This document shows, piece after piece, positions 50,062 to 57,455 of a stretch of DNA of 64,000 nucleotides. The position numbers and the translations under genes are program-made. Each line of letters begins with the position of its first letter. Position 1 is the stretch's first letter. The notes under the pieces are model-generated. The model saw only the letters and a program-made list of their open reading frames with translations, was not told the origin of the DNA and ran no database searches. The stretch comes from Ardenticatenales bacterium (GTDB taxonomy: Bacteria; Chloroflexota; Anaerolineae; Epilineales; Epilineaceae), in assembly GCA_020853525.1 (NCBI GenBank), contig JADYYS010000055.1:1-64000 (forward strand), given 5' to 3'.

Positions 50062-50643
50062 TCACTCGACAACCACCTGATCGAACGCCTCCACGAACTC
50101 GGCCTCGTCGGTCCGCCCGCGCCAGGACTGCACGGTGTTGCCGGCCGCGTCCACGAGGAAGAACTGCGGCTGCCCCCTGAATCCGAGCTGCTCCTTCAGC
50201 GGCGCCGTCGCGTCGTCGTCGATGTCCAGGTAGACGAAGTCGATCCGGCCCTCGTACCGATCCTCGAGCCCGTGCACGACGGGCTTCATGGCTTGGCACG
50301 ACACTCACCAGTGGGCGAAGAACTCGACGAGCTGCGGTCGGCCGGCGGCCAGGGTGACCGCGGCGGGGTCGCTCGGCGTGAAGTCGCGGTTGGGGTCGCG
50401 GGCCGGCTGCGCCTGCTGCTCGGCCGTCGCGGGCTCGGCGGGCGCCGCGATGTCGCCGGCCGTGGGCAGTGCGCTCACGGCGGCGTCGACGGGCGAATCG
50501 GTCGATACCGGAGCCTGCGCGCCGGTGGCCGGTTCATCGGTCGTCGGCGCCGCGGCGGGTGCGCTGCAGCCGACGGCCACGGCCATCGCCAGTACCAGCA
50601 ACCACGGGTGGGGTCGTTGCACGGCAGAACCTCTCTTGTTCAT
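50062..50643 (-). CDS. thioredoxin-like lipoprotein, probable selenoprotein (Sec113)
   Basis: 193 codons read with TGA as selenocysteine. A lipoprotein signal ends AVGC (from MNKRGSAVQ). After a Pro/Ala-rich linker the thioredoxin fold reads QLVEFFAHW, then TGA (50307-50305), then VSCQAMKPVVHGLEDRY; family members have W-C-x-x-C here, so the TGA stands exactly at the first Cys. The downstream half, including VYLDIDDDATAPLKEQLGFRG and PQFFLVDAAGN, is fully conserved, with no other stop or frameshift. A candidate SECIS hairpin follows. Otherwise it would be two broken ORFs, 50305-50643 and 50062-50304. Probably a reductase or chaperone for the copper proteins. Confidence 0.75.
50267..50285 (-). 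promoter_or_regulatory. candidate bacterial SECIS hairpin
   Basis: On the minus strand AGCCCGT and ACGGGCT pair as a 7-bp stem with loop CGTGC. The stem starts 20 nt after the in-frame TGA and the loop is at +27 to +31. Bacterial SECIS elements usually have a small apical loop with a G in the first two positions, about 16-37 nt after the UGA. The hairpin is inside the coding sequence, as expected. Confidence 0.6.
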
Positions 50644-50850
50644 GGCCGCCCGGCAGACGTGCGCGGGCGCGCGCCGAAATCGTACCGACGTACGATGAGC
50701 ACCCCGTGAGCGTCCGACATGCAGGATCGACGGCTGCCGGTGACGCCGTGTGCTCCACACCCGTCGTTGGTCGCCCGCGCACCCCGCCACTGCAGAATCT
50801 CCGGGTTCCGTACTCTGGTGGCCACTCCGAGCATGTCCGGTGGTGGTGTA

Positions 50851-52923
50851 CTAGCCGAACCCGCGATCCCGCTTCCCCATCACCGCCCCGTCGGACACCA
50901 ACAGGCGCGAGAGCCGCCGCTTGATCGCCGTCAGCTGATACACACGCTGGTCGAGTTCACGGACACGGACGCTCGTCGGCGCGACTTCGGGTCCATCCGC
51001 GTCGGCTTCGAGCCGCGCTTCGGTCTGCTCGAAGCGCAATGCCTCCAGCTCCTGAACGATGGCCCCTTCGCGCAGTCGGAGGACGAGCCGCCACAGACTC
51101 TGCACGACCGTTGGCTCAGCGGCGGAGGGGCCACTCACCGCGCGCCGCCGCAGCGTGTCGGCCAACCGGGCGTGGGCCTCGGGCAGCGCGTCGAGGCGCT
51201 GCTCGGCCGGGGCATCGGGCGGCGGCGTGCCGTGCGCGGCATAGCGGACGGCTTCGAAGAGGTCGCCCTGCAGCGGATCGAGGAAGTCCTCGCTGCCGAG
51301 TACCGCCTCGTCGACCGCGCGCAGCGCTTCGTTCAGCGCGGCCAGGCGGCTCGGCGCGGCAAGGAGGAAGCCGAGGATGCGGGTGGCGTGGTTGTCGGGC
51401 GGGGCGGCGGGTGGCGGAACGGTGGCGGTCGCCTGCCCGGGGTCCGTCTGGTCGTGCGGCGCATGCCGGCCCTGCGCATCGATGCCGCCGCTGTCGGCGA
51501 CCACAGGAATCGCCGGCGCGGCGCCATCCCCCGTGGCCGCCGGCCCGTCGAACCGGCGCGGCGCGGGCCGGGTGGTCCGCGCGCGGGCCACCTGGCCCAT
51601 CCGCGCCGCCAGCGCCCGCTCGTCCACGCGCAGCTTGTCGGCCAGGCGGGCCATCCAGGCGCTGCGGACGATCGGGTCCGGGATGTCGGCGATGACCGGG
51701 ATGAGGCGCTCGGCGGCGGTCTGCTTGGCGCTCGGGTCGTTCAGGTCCAGGTCGGCGGTCAGCGCATCCAGCAGGTAGCCCAGGACAGGCGCGGCGCCGG
51801 CGATCAGGCTGCGCCAGCCTTCGGGGTCGTCCCGGATCACGTCGTCCGGGTCTTTGCCCGCCGGCAGCACGGCGACGCGCAGGTCGACCTCCAGCGTGCT
51901 GGCGAAGCGGACCGCGCCGCGCGCCGTCGGCACCGGCACGACGTCGCCGGCGGCGGCCTCGCGGATCACGTCGAGGCCGCGCACGGTGGCGGCCTGGCCG
52001 GCGGCGTCGGCGTCCAGCGCCAGGACGATCCGCTTGGCGAAGCGCTTCAGGAGCGCCACGTGGTGCTCCGTCAGTGCGGTGCCGAGGCTGGCGACGACGT
52101 TCGTGAAGCCGGCGGCATGGGCGCGGATCACGTCCGTGTAGCCCTCGACGACGACGGCCTCCTCGGAGTCGCGGATGGTCTGGCGGGCACGGTCGAGGGC
52201 GAAGAGCGTGCGGCCCTTGTCGAAGATCGGCGTCTGCGGGCTGTTCAGGTACTTCGGCTGACTGTCCGCATCCAGCGCCCGCGCGCCGAAGCCCACGGGC
52301 TCGCCGCGGACGTTGTGAATCGGGATGACGACGCGGTTGCGGAAGTAGTCGTAGTGCCCGCCGCCGTCGCGCTCGCGCAGCAGGCCGGCGGCGAGCAGAT
52401 CGTCGTCATGGAATCCCATCGCCCGGAGGTGGTTGCCGGTGGCATCCCAGCTGTCGGGCGCGAAGCCCAGTCGGAAGGACTTGGCGATATCCGTGCCGAA
52501 GCCGCGACCGCTCAGGTAGACGCGGGCCGCCTCGGCCTCGGGCGCGCGCAGGAGGAGGCCGTGCCAGTGCTCGGCCGCCGCCAGGACGGCATCGCGCAGC
52601 CGTTTCGATCGCTCCACCTGGGCCTTGGCTTCCGGCGTCGCCGGCGAGAGGTCGACGCCGACGCGGCGGGCGAGGAACTCGAGCGCGTCGCGAAACGGCA
52701 GGTTCTCGGTGCGCATGATGAAGTCGAACGCATCGCCGCCCGTGCCGCAGGCGCCGAAACAGCGCCACGAGCCGCTCTCCGGGAACACGACGAAGCTGGG
52801 CGTCCGCTCCTGGTGGAACGGGCAGCATGCCTTGAACGTCCGCCCCGCCTTCTTGAGCGGCACGCGCTCGCCGATGAGCTCGACGATGTCGATGCGGGCG
52901 CGGACTTCGTCGACGGGGTTCAT
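50851..52923 (-). CDS. dnaG: DNA primase
   Basis: 690 residues. N-terminal CHC2 zinc finger CPFHQERTPSF ... CFGAC, primase core with FRNRVVIPIHN, TOPRIM motifs VVEGYTDVI and LALDADAAG, and KDPDD. The C-terminal region after about residue 430 is Pro/Ala-rich and then helical, presumably the DnaB-binding part. ATG 52923 lies 6 nt after a TATACT box (52935-52930), so the mRNA is probably leaderless. Divergent from the gene at 53007. Confidence 0.95.
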   Translation of the reverse strand: MNPVDEVRARIDIVELIGERVPLKKAGRTFKACCPFHQERTPSFVVFPESGSWRCFGACGTGGDAFDFIMRTENLPFRDALEFLARRVGVDLSPATPEAKAQVERSKRLRDAVLAAAEHWHGLLLRAPEAEAARVYLSGRGFGTDIAKSFRLGFAPDSWDATGNHLRAMGFHDDDLLAAGLLRERDGGGHYDYFRNRVVIPIHNVRGEPVGFGARALDADSQPKYLNSPQTPIFDKGRTLFALDRARQTIRDSEEAVVVEGYTDVIRAHAAGFTNVVASLGTALTEHHVALLKRFAKRIVLALDADAAGQAATVRGLDVIREAAAGDVVPVPTARGAVRFASTLEVDLRVAVLPAGKDPDDVIRDDPEGWRSLIAGAAPVLGYLLDALTADLDLNDPSAKQTAAERLIPVIADIPDPIVRSAWMARLADKLRVDERALAARMGQVARARTTRPAPRRFDGPAATGDGAAPAIPVVADSGGIDAQGRHAPHDQTDPGQATATVPPPAAPPDNHATRILGFLLAAPSRLAALNEALRAVDEAVLGSEDFLDPLQGDLFEAVRYAAHGTPPPDAPAEQRLDALPEAHARLADTLRRRAVSGPSAAEPTVVQSLWRLVLRLREGAIVQELEALRFEQTEARLEADADGPEVAPTSVRVRELDQRVYQLTAIKRRLSRLLVSDGAVMGKRDRGFG

Positions 52924-52929
52924 GGGGGG

Positions 52930-52935
52930 AGTATA
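52930..52935 (-). promoter_or_regulatory. -10 box of dnaG, leaderless
   Basis: TATACT on the minus strand, followed by six C and then the ATG. With a start point about 7 nt after the -10 box, transcription would begin at or next to the A of the ATG. The -35 is weak. Confidence 0.5.
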
Positions 52936-52993
52936 GCGGGGGGGAGTCAGCAGCCGATGGCCTAAGGCGGATCGCCAACCGCTCCGCTTCCGT

Positions 52994-52999
52994 TATACT
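52994..52999 (+). promoter_or_regulatory. -10 box of the HugZ-like gene, leaderless
   Basis: TATACT is 7 nt from the ATG at 53007 and there is no room for a ribosome binding site. Mirrors the divergent dnaG arrangement. Confidence 0.5.
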
Positions 53000-53006
53000 C
53001 CGCCTC

Positions 53007-53525
53007 ATGCCCACCCCACCCAACGACCCCCTCCGCCCCTTCGACGACGCCGCCGCCCTCACCCTCGGCCGCCTCATCCGCGACCACCGCCAAGCCGCCC
53101 TCGCCACCCTCAGCGACGGCCGCCCGAGCGTGTCGATGGTCGCGTGCGTGCCGGAGAGCGGCTTCGACGGCTTCCTGCTCCACCTGTCCGACCTCGCCGC
53201 CCACAAGCGCCACCTGCGCGCCGACCCGCGCTGCAGCCTGCTCGTATTCGAGCCGGACGACCCTCGGGTCGAGGTCCTCATGCGCAAGCGCGTCGCGCTC
53301 GACTGCACGGCGACGGTGATCGACAAGGCGTCGCCGGCGTATGAGGCGGCCAAGGCGACGTATCTCGCCGCCCTGCCCAAGCACCAGATGATGTTCCAGC
53401 TGGGCGACTTCGATCTCGTCCGGCTCGCCCCGACGGGTGGCCTCTTGAACGCCGGTTTCGGTCAGGCGTACTGCTTGACGCCGGACGAGCTGGCGGCAGC
53501 CGCATCGGCCGCGGCGGCGATGTGA
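53007..53525 (+). CDS. HugZ-like pyridoxamine-phosphate-oxidase-fold protein
   Basis: 172 residues. Split-barrel flavin/heme-binding fold: LIRDHRQAALATLSDGRPSVSMVA at the start, FLLHLSDLAAHKRHLRADPRCSLLV in the middle, and GGLLNAGFGQAYCLTPDEL at the end, the last strongly recalling HugZ heme-degrading proteins. Whether it binds flavin or heme is not certain. The 3' end overlaps the next gene (stop TGA shares bases with GTG). Confidence 0.8.
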   Translation: MPTPPNDPLRPFDDAAALTLGRLIRDHRQAALATLSDGRPSVSMVACVPESGFDGFLLHLSDLAAHKRHLRADPRCSLLVFEPDDPRVEVLMRKRVALDCTATVIDKASPAYEAAKATYLAALPKHQMMFQLGDFDLVRLAPTGGLLNAGFGQAYCLTPDELAAAASAAAAM

Positions 53526-55069
53526 TCGCGCGGCCGCGGGTCGTCGGCGCGGTGGCGGTTGTGGCCGCACTCACGCTCGCTCGTCCCTCGGCCGGCACCG
53601 GACCCCGCGCTCGCACCTTCGACACTCCGCCGCCCGCGCTGCCGCCGCTCCACCTGCCGATCGCCCTCGATGGCCCGCTGCCGCGCATCTCGGTGCCGAC
53701 CGGGCAGCGGGCGACGTCGACCGCGACGCCGATGCTGATCGTCGAGCCGTCCCTTACCCCGACGGCGACGGCGATCGCGCCACCGACGACGGCGCCGACC
53801 GCCCCCACGCCACCCGCGTCCGCCGCCCGCCCGTGGCCCGACACGGCCGACGGCATCCACGTCTTCAACGACCAGCTCGTCGGCCTCGGCAACCTGAGCG
53901 ACGCGCAGATCCGCTTCGCGGCATCGCACTACGTCGGCACGCAGAAGATGACGCGACCGGATGCGGACCGGCTGCGGACGATCGCCCCGAACATCCTCAT
54001 CCTCCACTATCGACTCGGGATCGGCCTCGGCTACCGCGTCATCGAGGGACGGGAATGCGCGCCGACGGGCGGCCTCATCCAGATCGTCGACGGCGACGCC
54101 TGGGTCCATGAGTGGCCGGGGGACACTGCGGTCCGTGCGCCGTGGTTCTTCCGGTGGGCCAATCAAGATCGCGTCCTCAATTGCGATTTCGGTTGGTACC
54201 TGACGGATGTCGCGAACAACGACTACCGCGCATGGTGGACGGGCGAGGTGCTGCGCCAGTTGGAGGCGAACGACGACGATGCGCTGTTCGCCGACTCGGT
54301 CTCGGTCCCGAACTACTTCGGCGGCGACCACTGGCGCCCCAGCCTGCCCGCCATCGACGCGGCGTTCGAGACCGAGTGGTCGACGCGGATCGACGACTGG
54401 CTGGCCTACGTCAAGGGCCGCTTCGGCGACCGTTACCTTGTCCTACCCAACGCCGGCAACTGGGTGACGACGCGTGACCGGACGACGTACAGCGCTGCGG
54501 ACGGCGTGATGATCGAGGGCTTCGCGATGTGGGCGCCCGATCGGCGCTACGCAGAAGGGGACTGGCGGCTGCAGATGGACCGCGTGCTCGGGCTGGCGTC
54601 GCGCGGCAAGGTGATCATCGCCCAGGCCTATCCGACGGGCGACGGAAGCCCCCGCGACGTCGACGACCGGATGTTCACGCTGGCAACGTACCTGTTGGTC
54701 AAGGGCCGTCGGAGCTACCTCAACCTCGAGACGAGCAGCAACGTGGACTGGTGGCCGGAGTACGAGATCGACCTCGGAGCGTACGTCGACGAGCCGCCGC
54801 CATCCGTGGGCGCGCTGGCCGAGCGGCCGGACCCGCTGGCGCCGCCGGTGTACGTCCGCCGCTACACCCACGGCATGGTCATCGTGAACCCGAGCGACCA
54901 GCCGGTGCCGTACGACCTCGGGCGAACGATGTGGGCGGCGACGCCGATCGGCGGCGGCGCGGTGCCGGCGGATGGGCGGACGGACGGCTGGCGGATCGTG
55001 TATTCGCCGATCCGGCGGATCGATTTCAGGCCGGGCGGGGCGGAGGTGTTGTTGTACGAGGAGCCGTAA
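53522..55069 (+). CDS. secreted putative glycoside hydrolase (GHL15-like)
   Basis: 515 residues. Signal-like N terminus (VVGAVAVVAALTLA), then PPLHLPIALDG, a Thr/Pro linker to about residue 105, then a TIM-barrel-like domain: ILILHYRLGIGLGY, WYLTDVANNDYRAWW, DALFADSVSVPNYFGGD, RYLVLPNAGNWV, GVMIEGFAMW and VIIAQAYPTGD. Acidic residues at strand ends (Asp in ALFADS, Glu in MIEGF) are candidate catalytic residues. It resembles the hypothetical glycosyl hydrolase GHL15 family, but this is tentative. GTG start overlaps the HugZ-like stop. Confidence 0.65.
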   Translation: MIARPRVVGAVAVVAALTLARPSAGTGPRARTFDTPPPALPPLHLPIALDGPLPRISVPTGQRATSTATPMLIVEPSLTPTATAIAPPTTAPTAPTPPASAARPWPDTADGIHVFNDQLVGLGNLSDAQIRFAASHYVGTQKMTRPDADRLRTIAPNILILHYRLGIGLGYRVIEGRECAPTGGLIQIVDGDAWVHEWPGDTAVRAPWFFRWANQDRVLNCDFGWYLTDVANNDYRAWWTGEVLRQLEANDDDALFADSVSVPNYFGGDHWRPSLPAIDAAFETEWSTRIDDWLAYVKGRFGDRYLVLPNAGNWVTTRDRTTYSAADGVMIEGFAMWAPDRRYAEGDWRLQMDRVLGLASRGKVIIAQAYPTGDGSPRDVDDRMFTLATYLLVKGRRSYLNLETSSNVDWWPEYEIDLGAYVDEPPPSVGALAERPDPLAPPVYVRRYTHGMVIVNPSDQPVPYDLGRTMWAATPIGGGAVPADGRTDGWRIVYSPIRRIDFRPGGAEVLLYEEP

Positions 55070-55115
55070 AGGCCCCGTCGTAATCCATATCACCCCCAAT
55101 CAGCACAATCCCGTT

Positions 55116-55261
55116 GTGTAGGGGCACGGCATGCCGTGCCCATCCGTTGGCTGAACGACGATCGTCGATTCAGGCGTTTCCCATGGCATGCCGTGTCGAT
55201 GCGATGGACGGACGCTAACCGCGAGGTCGGGCGATGGGCACGGCATGCCGTGCCCCTACAC
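55116..55261. repeat. 146-bp MITE-like element with 29-bp perfect inverted ends
   Basis: The ends 55116-55144 and 55233-55261 are exact reverse complements. Each contains the 20-bp palindrome GGGCACGGCATGCCGTGCCC, next to GTGTAG or its complement. The internal 88 bp contain a third, imperfect copy (CATGGCATGCCGTGTCGATG). No transposase. Same size class and edge motif as the elements at 2421 and 20457. Confidence 0.88.
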
Positions 55262-55290
55262 GAACCGTGGATCGCGATGCCCATGCCTGG

Positions 55291-56742
55291 TCAGGAACGA
55301 CGTCCTCCGACAATCCCCCGCACCCCCCACCACCCCGCCACCAAGATCAACCCGATCGGCAACCCGACGACGATGAGCCAGATCGCCACCGCCGCCAGCC
55401 CCTTCATCAGTCCGCCGAGCGTCGCGAACGCGTCCTTCGCGATCGGCGCCGGGCTCCACGCCGTGCCGGGCGTCGGCGTCGCCGTCGGCGCGGGCGTCGG
55501 GGTGATCGTCGGCGTGCGGGTCGGGGGGACGGGGCCCATGAGGGTGACGGTGATGGTGGAGTAGGCGGCGCGGCCCGCGAGGTGGGTGACGCGGCCCTTC
55601 AGCTCGGCCAGCTGGCCTTCGATCTCCGTCAGCCGCGCGTTCACGGTCAGCGCCTCCTCGACGGTCTTCGCCTGGGCCAGGAACTCCCGCACCCGGGCCT
55701 GCGTGGCCTCCAGGTTGGCGACCCGGCTCTGGATGTCCGTGAACTCCGTCGTCACGTCGACGCCGCTCGACTGCTCGTGCACCACCGTCCCGATCGCGCG
55801 AAGCCGTCCGAGCGCCGCCTCGAAACTGTCGACGTTCACGGCGAACTTCACGGTGGCGCCGGGTCGCCCACTGTCGACGCCCTGGTCGGACAGCGTCTCG
55901 AGGATGTAGCCGCCGGACTGGACGGCGATCGTGTCGATGCGACTGAGCGCGGCGATCGTGTCGCCGACCTCGATGGCGAGGACGGCGTCCTTGATGATCT
56001 TGCGGTTGGGGTCGGAAACGGGGGCGACGAGCGGAGCATCGGCGGCCGGATCTTCTCCCCCGCCCGTGCGCGGAAGCGGTGGTGCCGGGGTGTTCTGGAC
56101 GTTCAGGGCCTGAGCCGGCGAGTTGGTGCTCAGGGAGTCAGGCCGGTCTGCCATCGCAGCCGGCTGGACGGGTGCCGATCCAACCGAGGCGGGGTAGGAC
56201 GGCGCCGGCGCACCATCGCTCGAGCCACGGCCGGTCATCATCTTCCACAGCGTGGGCGACTCGCCGTAGCGCGACTCGTCGGCGATGGTACGGCTCGTCA
56301 GGGTGGAGATGTTGCCCCCGTCCCGAACCTTTGCGAACCACCCCTGGGTCGCCACAGCCGCGCTGCCGACACTCTGGCTGAAGAGGAAGAACAGCGTGAT
56401 CGCGGCCGCCAACAACGCGAGCGCGGGCCAGCTTCGGGCGTGTTCAACGAGTGCGTTCCATCGCCGGCCGTTGTTGCGCCGGGCGGCGTTCCGGACCATG
56501 AAGCGCTGCCGCTCCGTCAAGCCGTCGACCGGCGCGGCCGCCTCGTGGAAGAACGCGACCGCCAGGTTGTCGGCGATCGCCCGAACGGCGTCCACCTCGG
56601 CGGTCAGGGCCGCGTCGCGCGCCAGGTCGGCGGCGAGGGCGGCGCGGTCGGCTTCGGGCAGCTCGCCCAGCGCGAAGGCGGTGATCCGGGGGTCGTCGAA
56701 CGGTGACGCGGGCGGGGGGCCGGGCGTTCGTCGGGTCGTCAT
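55291..56742 (-). CDS. membrane protein with anti-sigma-like N terminus and DUF4349 domain
   Basis: 483 residues. Residues 15-75 (ITAFALGELPEADRAALAAD) resemble the cytosolic region of anti-sigma proteins and are similar to the N terminus of the vWA protein at 57452. A membrane helix lies near residue 107-125. The outside portion has DUF4349: KIIKDAVLAIEVGDTIAALS, a coiled coil (VANLEATQARVREFLAQAKTVEEALTV region) and SRAAYSTITVTLMG. A Thr-Pro linker and one last membrane helix pair follow. GGAGGTTGACG precedes ATG 56742, 2 bp after the sigma gene stop. Confidence 0.82.
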   Translation of the reverse strand: MTTRRTPGPPPASPFDDPRITAFALGELPEADRAALAADLARDAALTAEVDAVRAIADNLAVAFFHEAAAPVDGLTERQRFMVRNAARRNNGRRWNALVEHARSWPALALLAAAITLFFLFSQSVGSAAVATQGWFAKVRDGGNISTLTSRTIADESRYGESPTLWKMMTGRGSSDGAPAPSYPASVGSAPVQPAAMADRPDSLSTNSPAQALNVQNTPAPPLPRTGGGEDPAADAPLVAPVSDPNRKIIKDAVLAIEVGDTIAALSRIDTIAVQSGGYILETLSDQGVDSGRPGATVKFAVNVDSFEAALGRLRAIGTVVHEQSSGVDVTTEFTDIQSRVANLEATQARVREFLAQAKTVEEALTVNARLTEIEGQLAELKGRVTHLAGRAAYSTITVTLMGPVPPTRTPTITPTPAPTATPTPGTAWSPAPIAKDAFATLGGLMKGLAAVAIWLIVVGLPIGLILVAGWWGVRGIVGGRRS

Positions 56743-56744
56743 CG

Positions 56745-57455
56745 TCAACCTCCGTTCGCCGCGCCGGCCGCCGTCGCAGGCCGGCCGGTCGATGACGCCG
56801 CCGCGCCGCCGTCCTCGCCCTCGCCGGCCGCGACCTCCCGCAGGCGCTTGAGGGCCATGTGCAGCAGGTAGCCGACGTTGGCCACCGACAACCCGGTGAC
56901 CTGGGCGATCTCGGCGTAGCTCAGCTCGTGCTGGAACTTCAGGCGGACGACCTCCTGCTGGCGGTCGGAGAGCGTCGCGAGCAGCGCCAACAGGCGGCCC
57001 CGGGCGTCGAGGTTCAGCGCGGCGGCCTCGGGGCCGGGGTCGGCGCTGGGACGGGTGCGTGTGGCGGCATCGGTGAGGGGTGTCATGCGGCGGTCCTTTC
57101 GGTAGAGGTCGAACGCCCGGTTGCGGCAGACGGTGAAGAGCCAGAGGTCCACGCGTTCGCCGACGGCTTCGCGGTCGGCCTTGCACAGGCGGAGGAAGGC
57201 GTCCTGGACGACGTCGCGCGCCGTGTCGAGGTCGGGCGTGAGGCGGGCGGTGTAGCGGATGAGGGCGTCGGCGTGTTCGTCCATGACGGCCGTGATCCAC
57301 TCGGCGTCGGTGGTGGCGGCAGATGAGGGGCTCGCGTCGGGCGTAAGGGACGCATGGGTCGCATAGGTCCCATGGGTCGCATGGGTCCCATGTGCTCCGG
57401 ATGTCGTCGCGGCTGCGCCCGCGTCTTCGGAGGCCGGCTTGGCGTCGGTGGTCAT
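56745..57455 (-). CDS. ECF sigma factor
   Basis: 236 residues. Sigma-70 region 2 (ALIRYTARLTPDLDTARDVVQDAFLRL and VDLWLFTVCRNRAFDLYRKD) and region 4 (LLATLSDRQQEVVRLKF, LSYAEIAQVTGLSVANVGYLLHMALKRLR). A 45-residue N-terminal extension has Gly-Thr-His repeats from 9-bp repeats, and the C terminus is Gly/Ala rich. The ATG overlaps the vWA stop (ATGA). It directs transcription of unknown targets and is presumably held by one or both neighbours. Confidence 0.92.
   Translation of the reverse strand: MTTDAKPASEDAGAAATTSGAHGTHATHGTYATHASLTPDASPSSAATTDAEWITAVMDEHADALIRYTARLTPDLDTARDVVQDAFLRLCKADREAVGERVDLWLFTVCRNRAFDLYRKDRRMTPLTDAATRTRPSADPGPEAAALNLDARGRLLALLATLSDRQQEVVRLKFQHELSYAEIAQVTGLSVANVGYLLHMALKRLREVAAGEGEDGGAAASSTGRPATAAGAANGG
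57352..57395. repeat. 9-bp tandem repeats in the sigma-factor gene
   Basis: Nonamers GCATGGGTC, GCATAGGTC, CCATGGGTC and GCATGGGTC run head to tail. Read on the minus strand they give the Gly-Ala-His-Gly-Thr-His tract before the sigma domain. Same class as 5641 and 15028. Confidence 0.9.

Noticed and set aside
50305-50643. Thioredoxin-like gene as a nonsense-broken pseudogene
   Set aside because: Possible, but the stop is exactly at the Cys of C-x-x-C, no other lesion exists, and a SECIS-like hairpin follows; selenocysteine explains it better.
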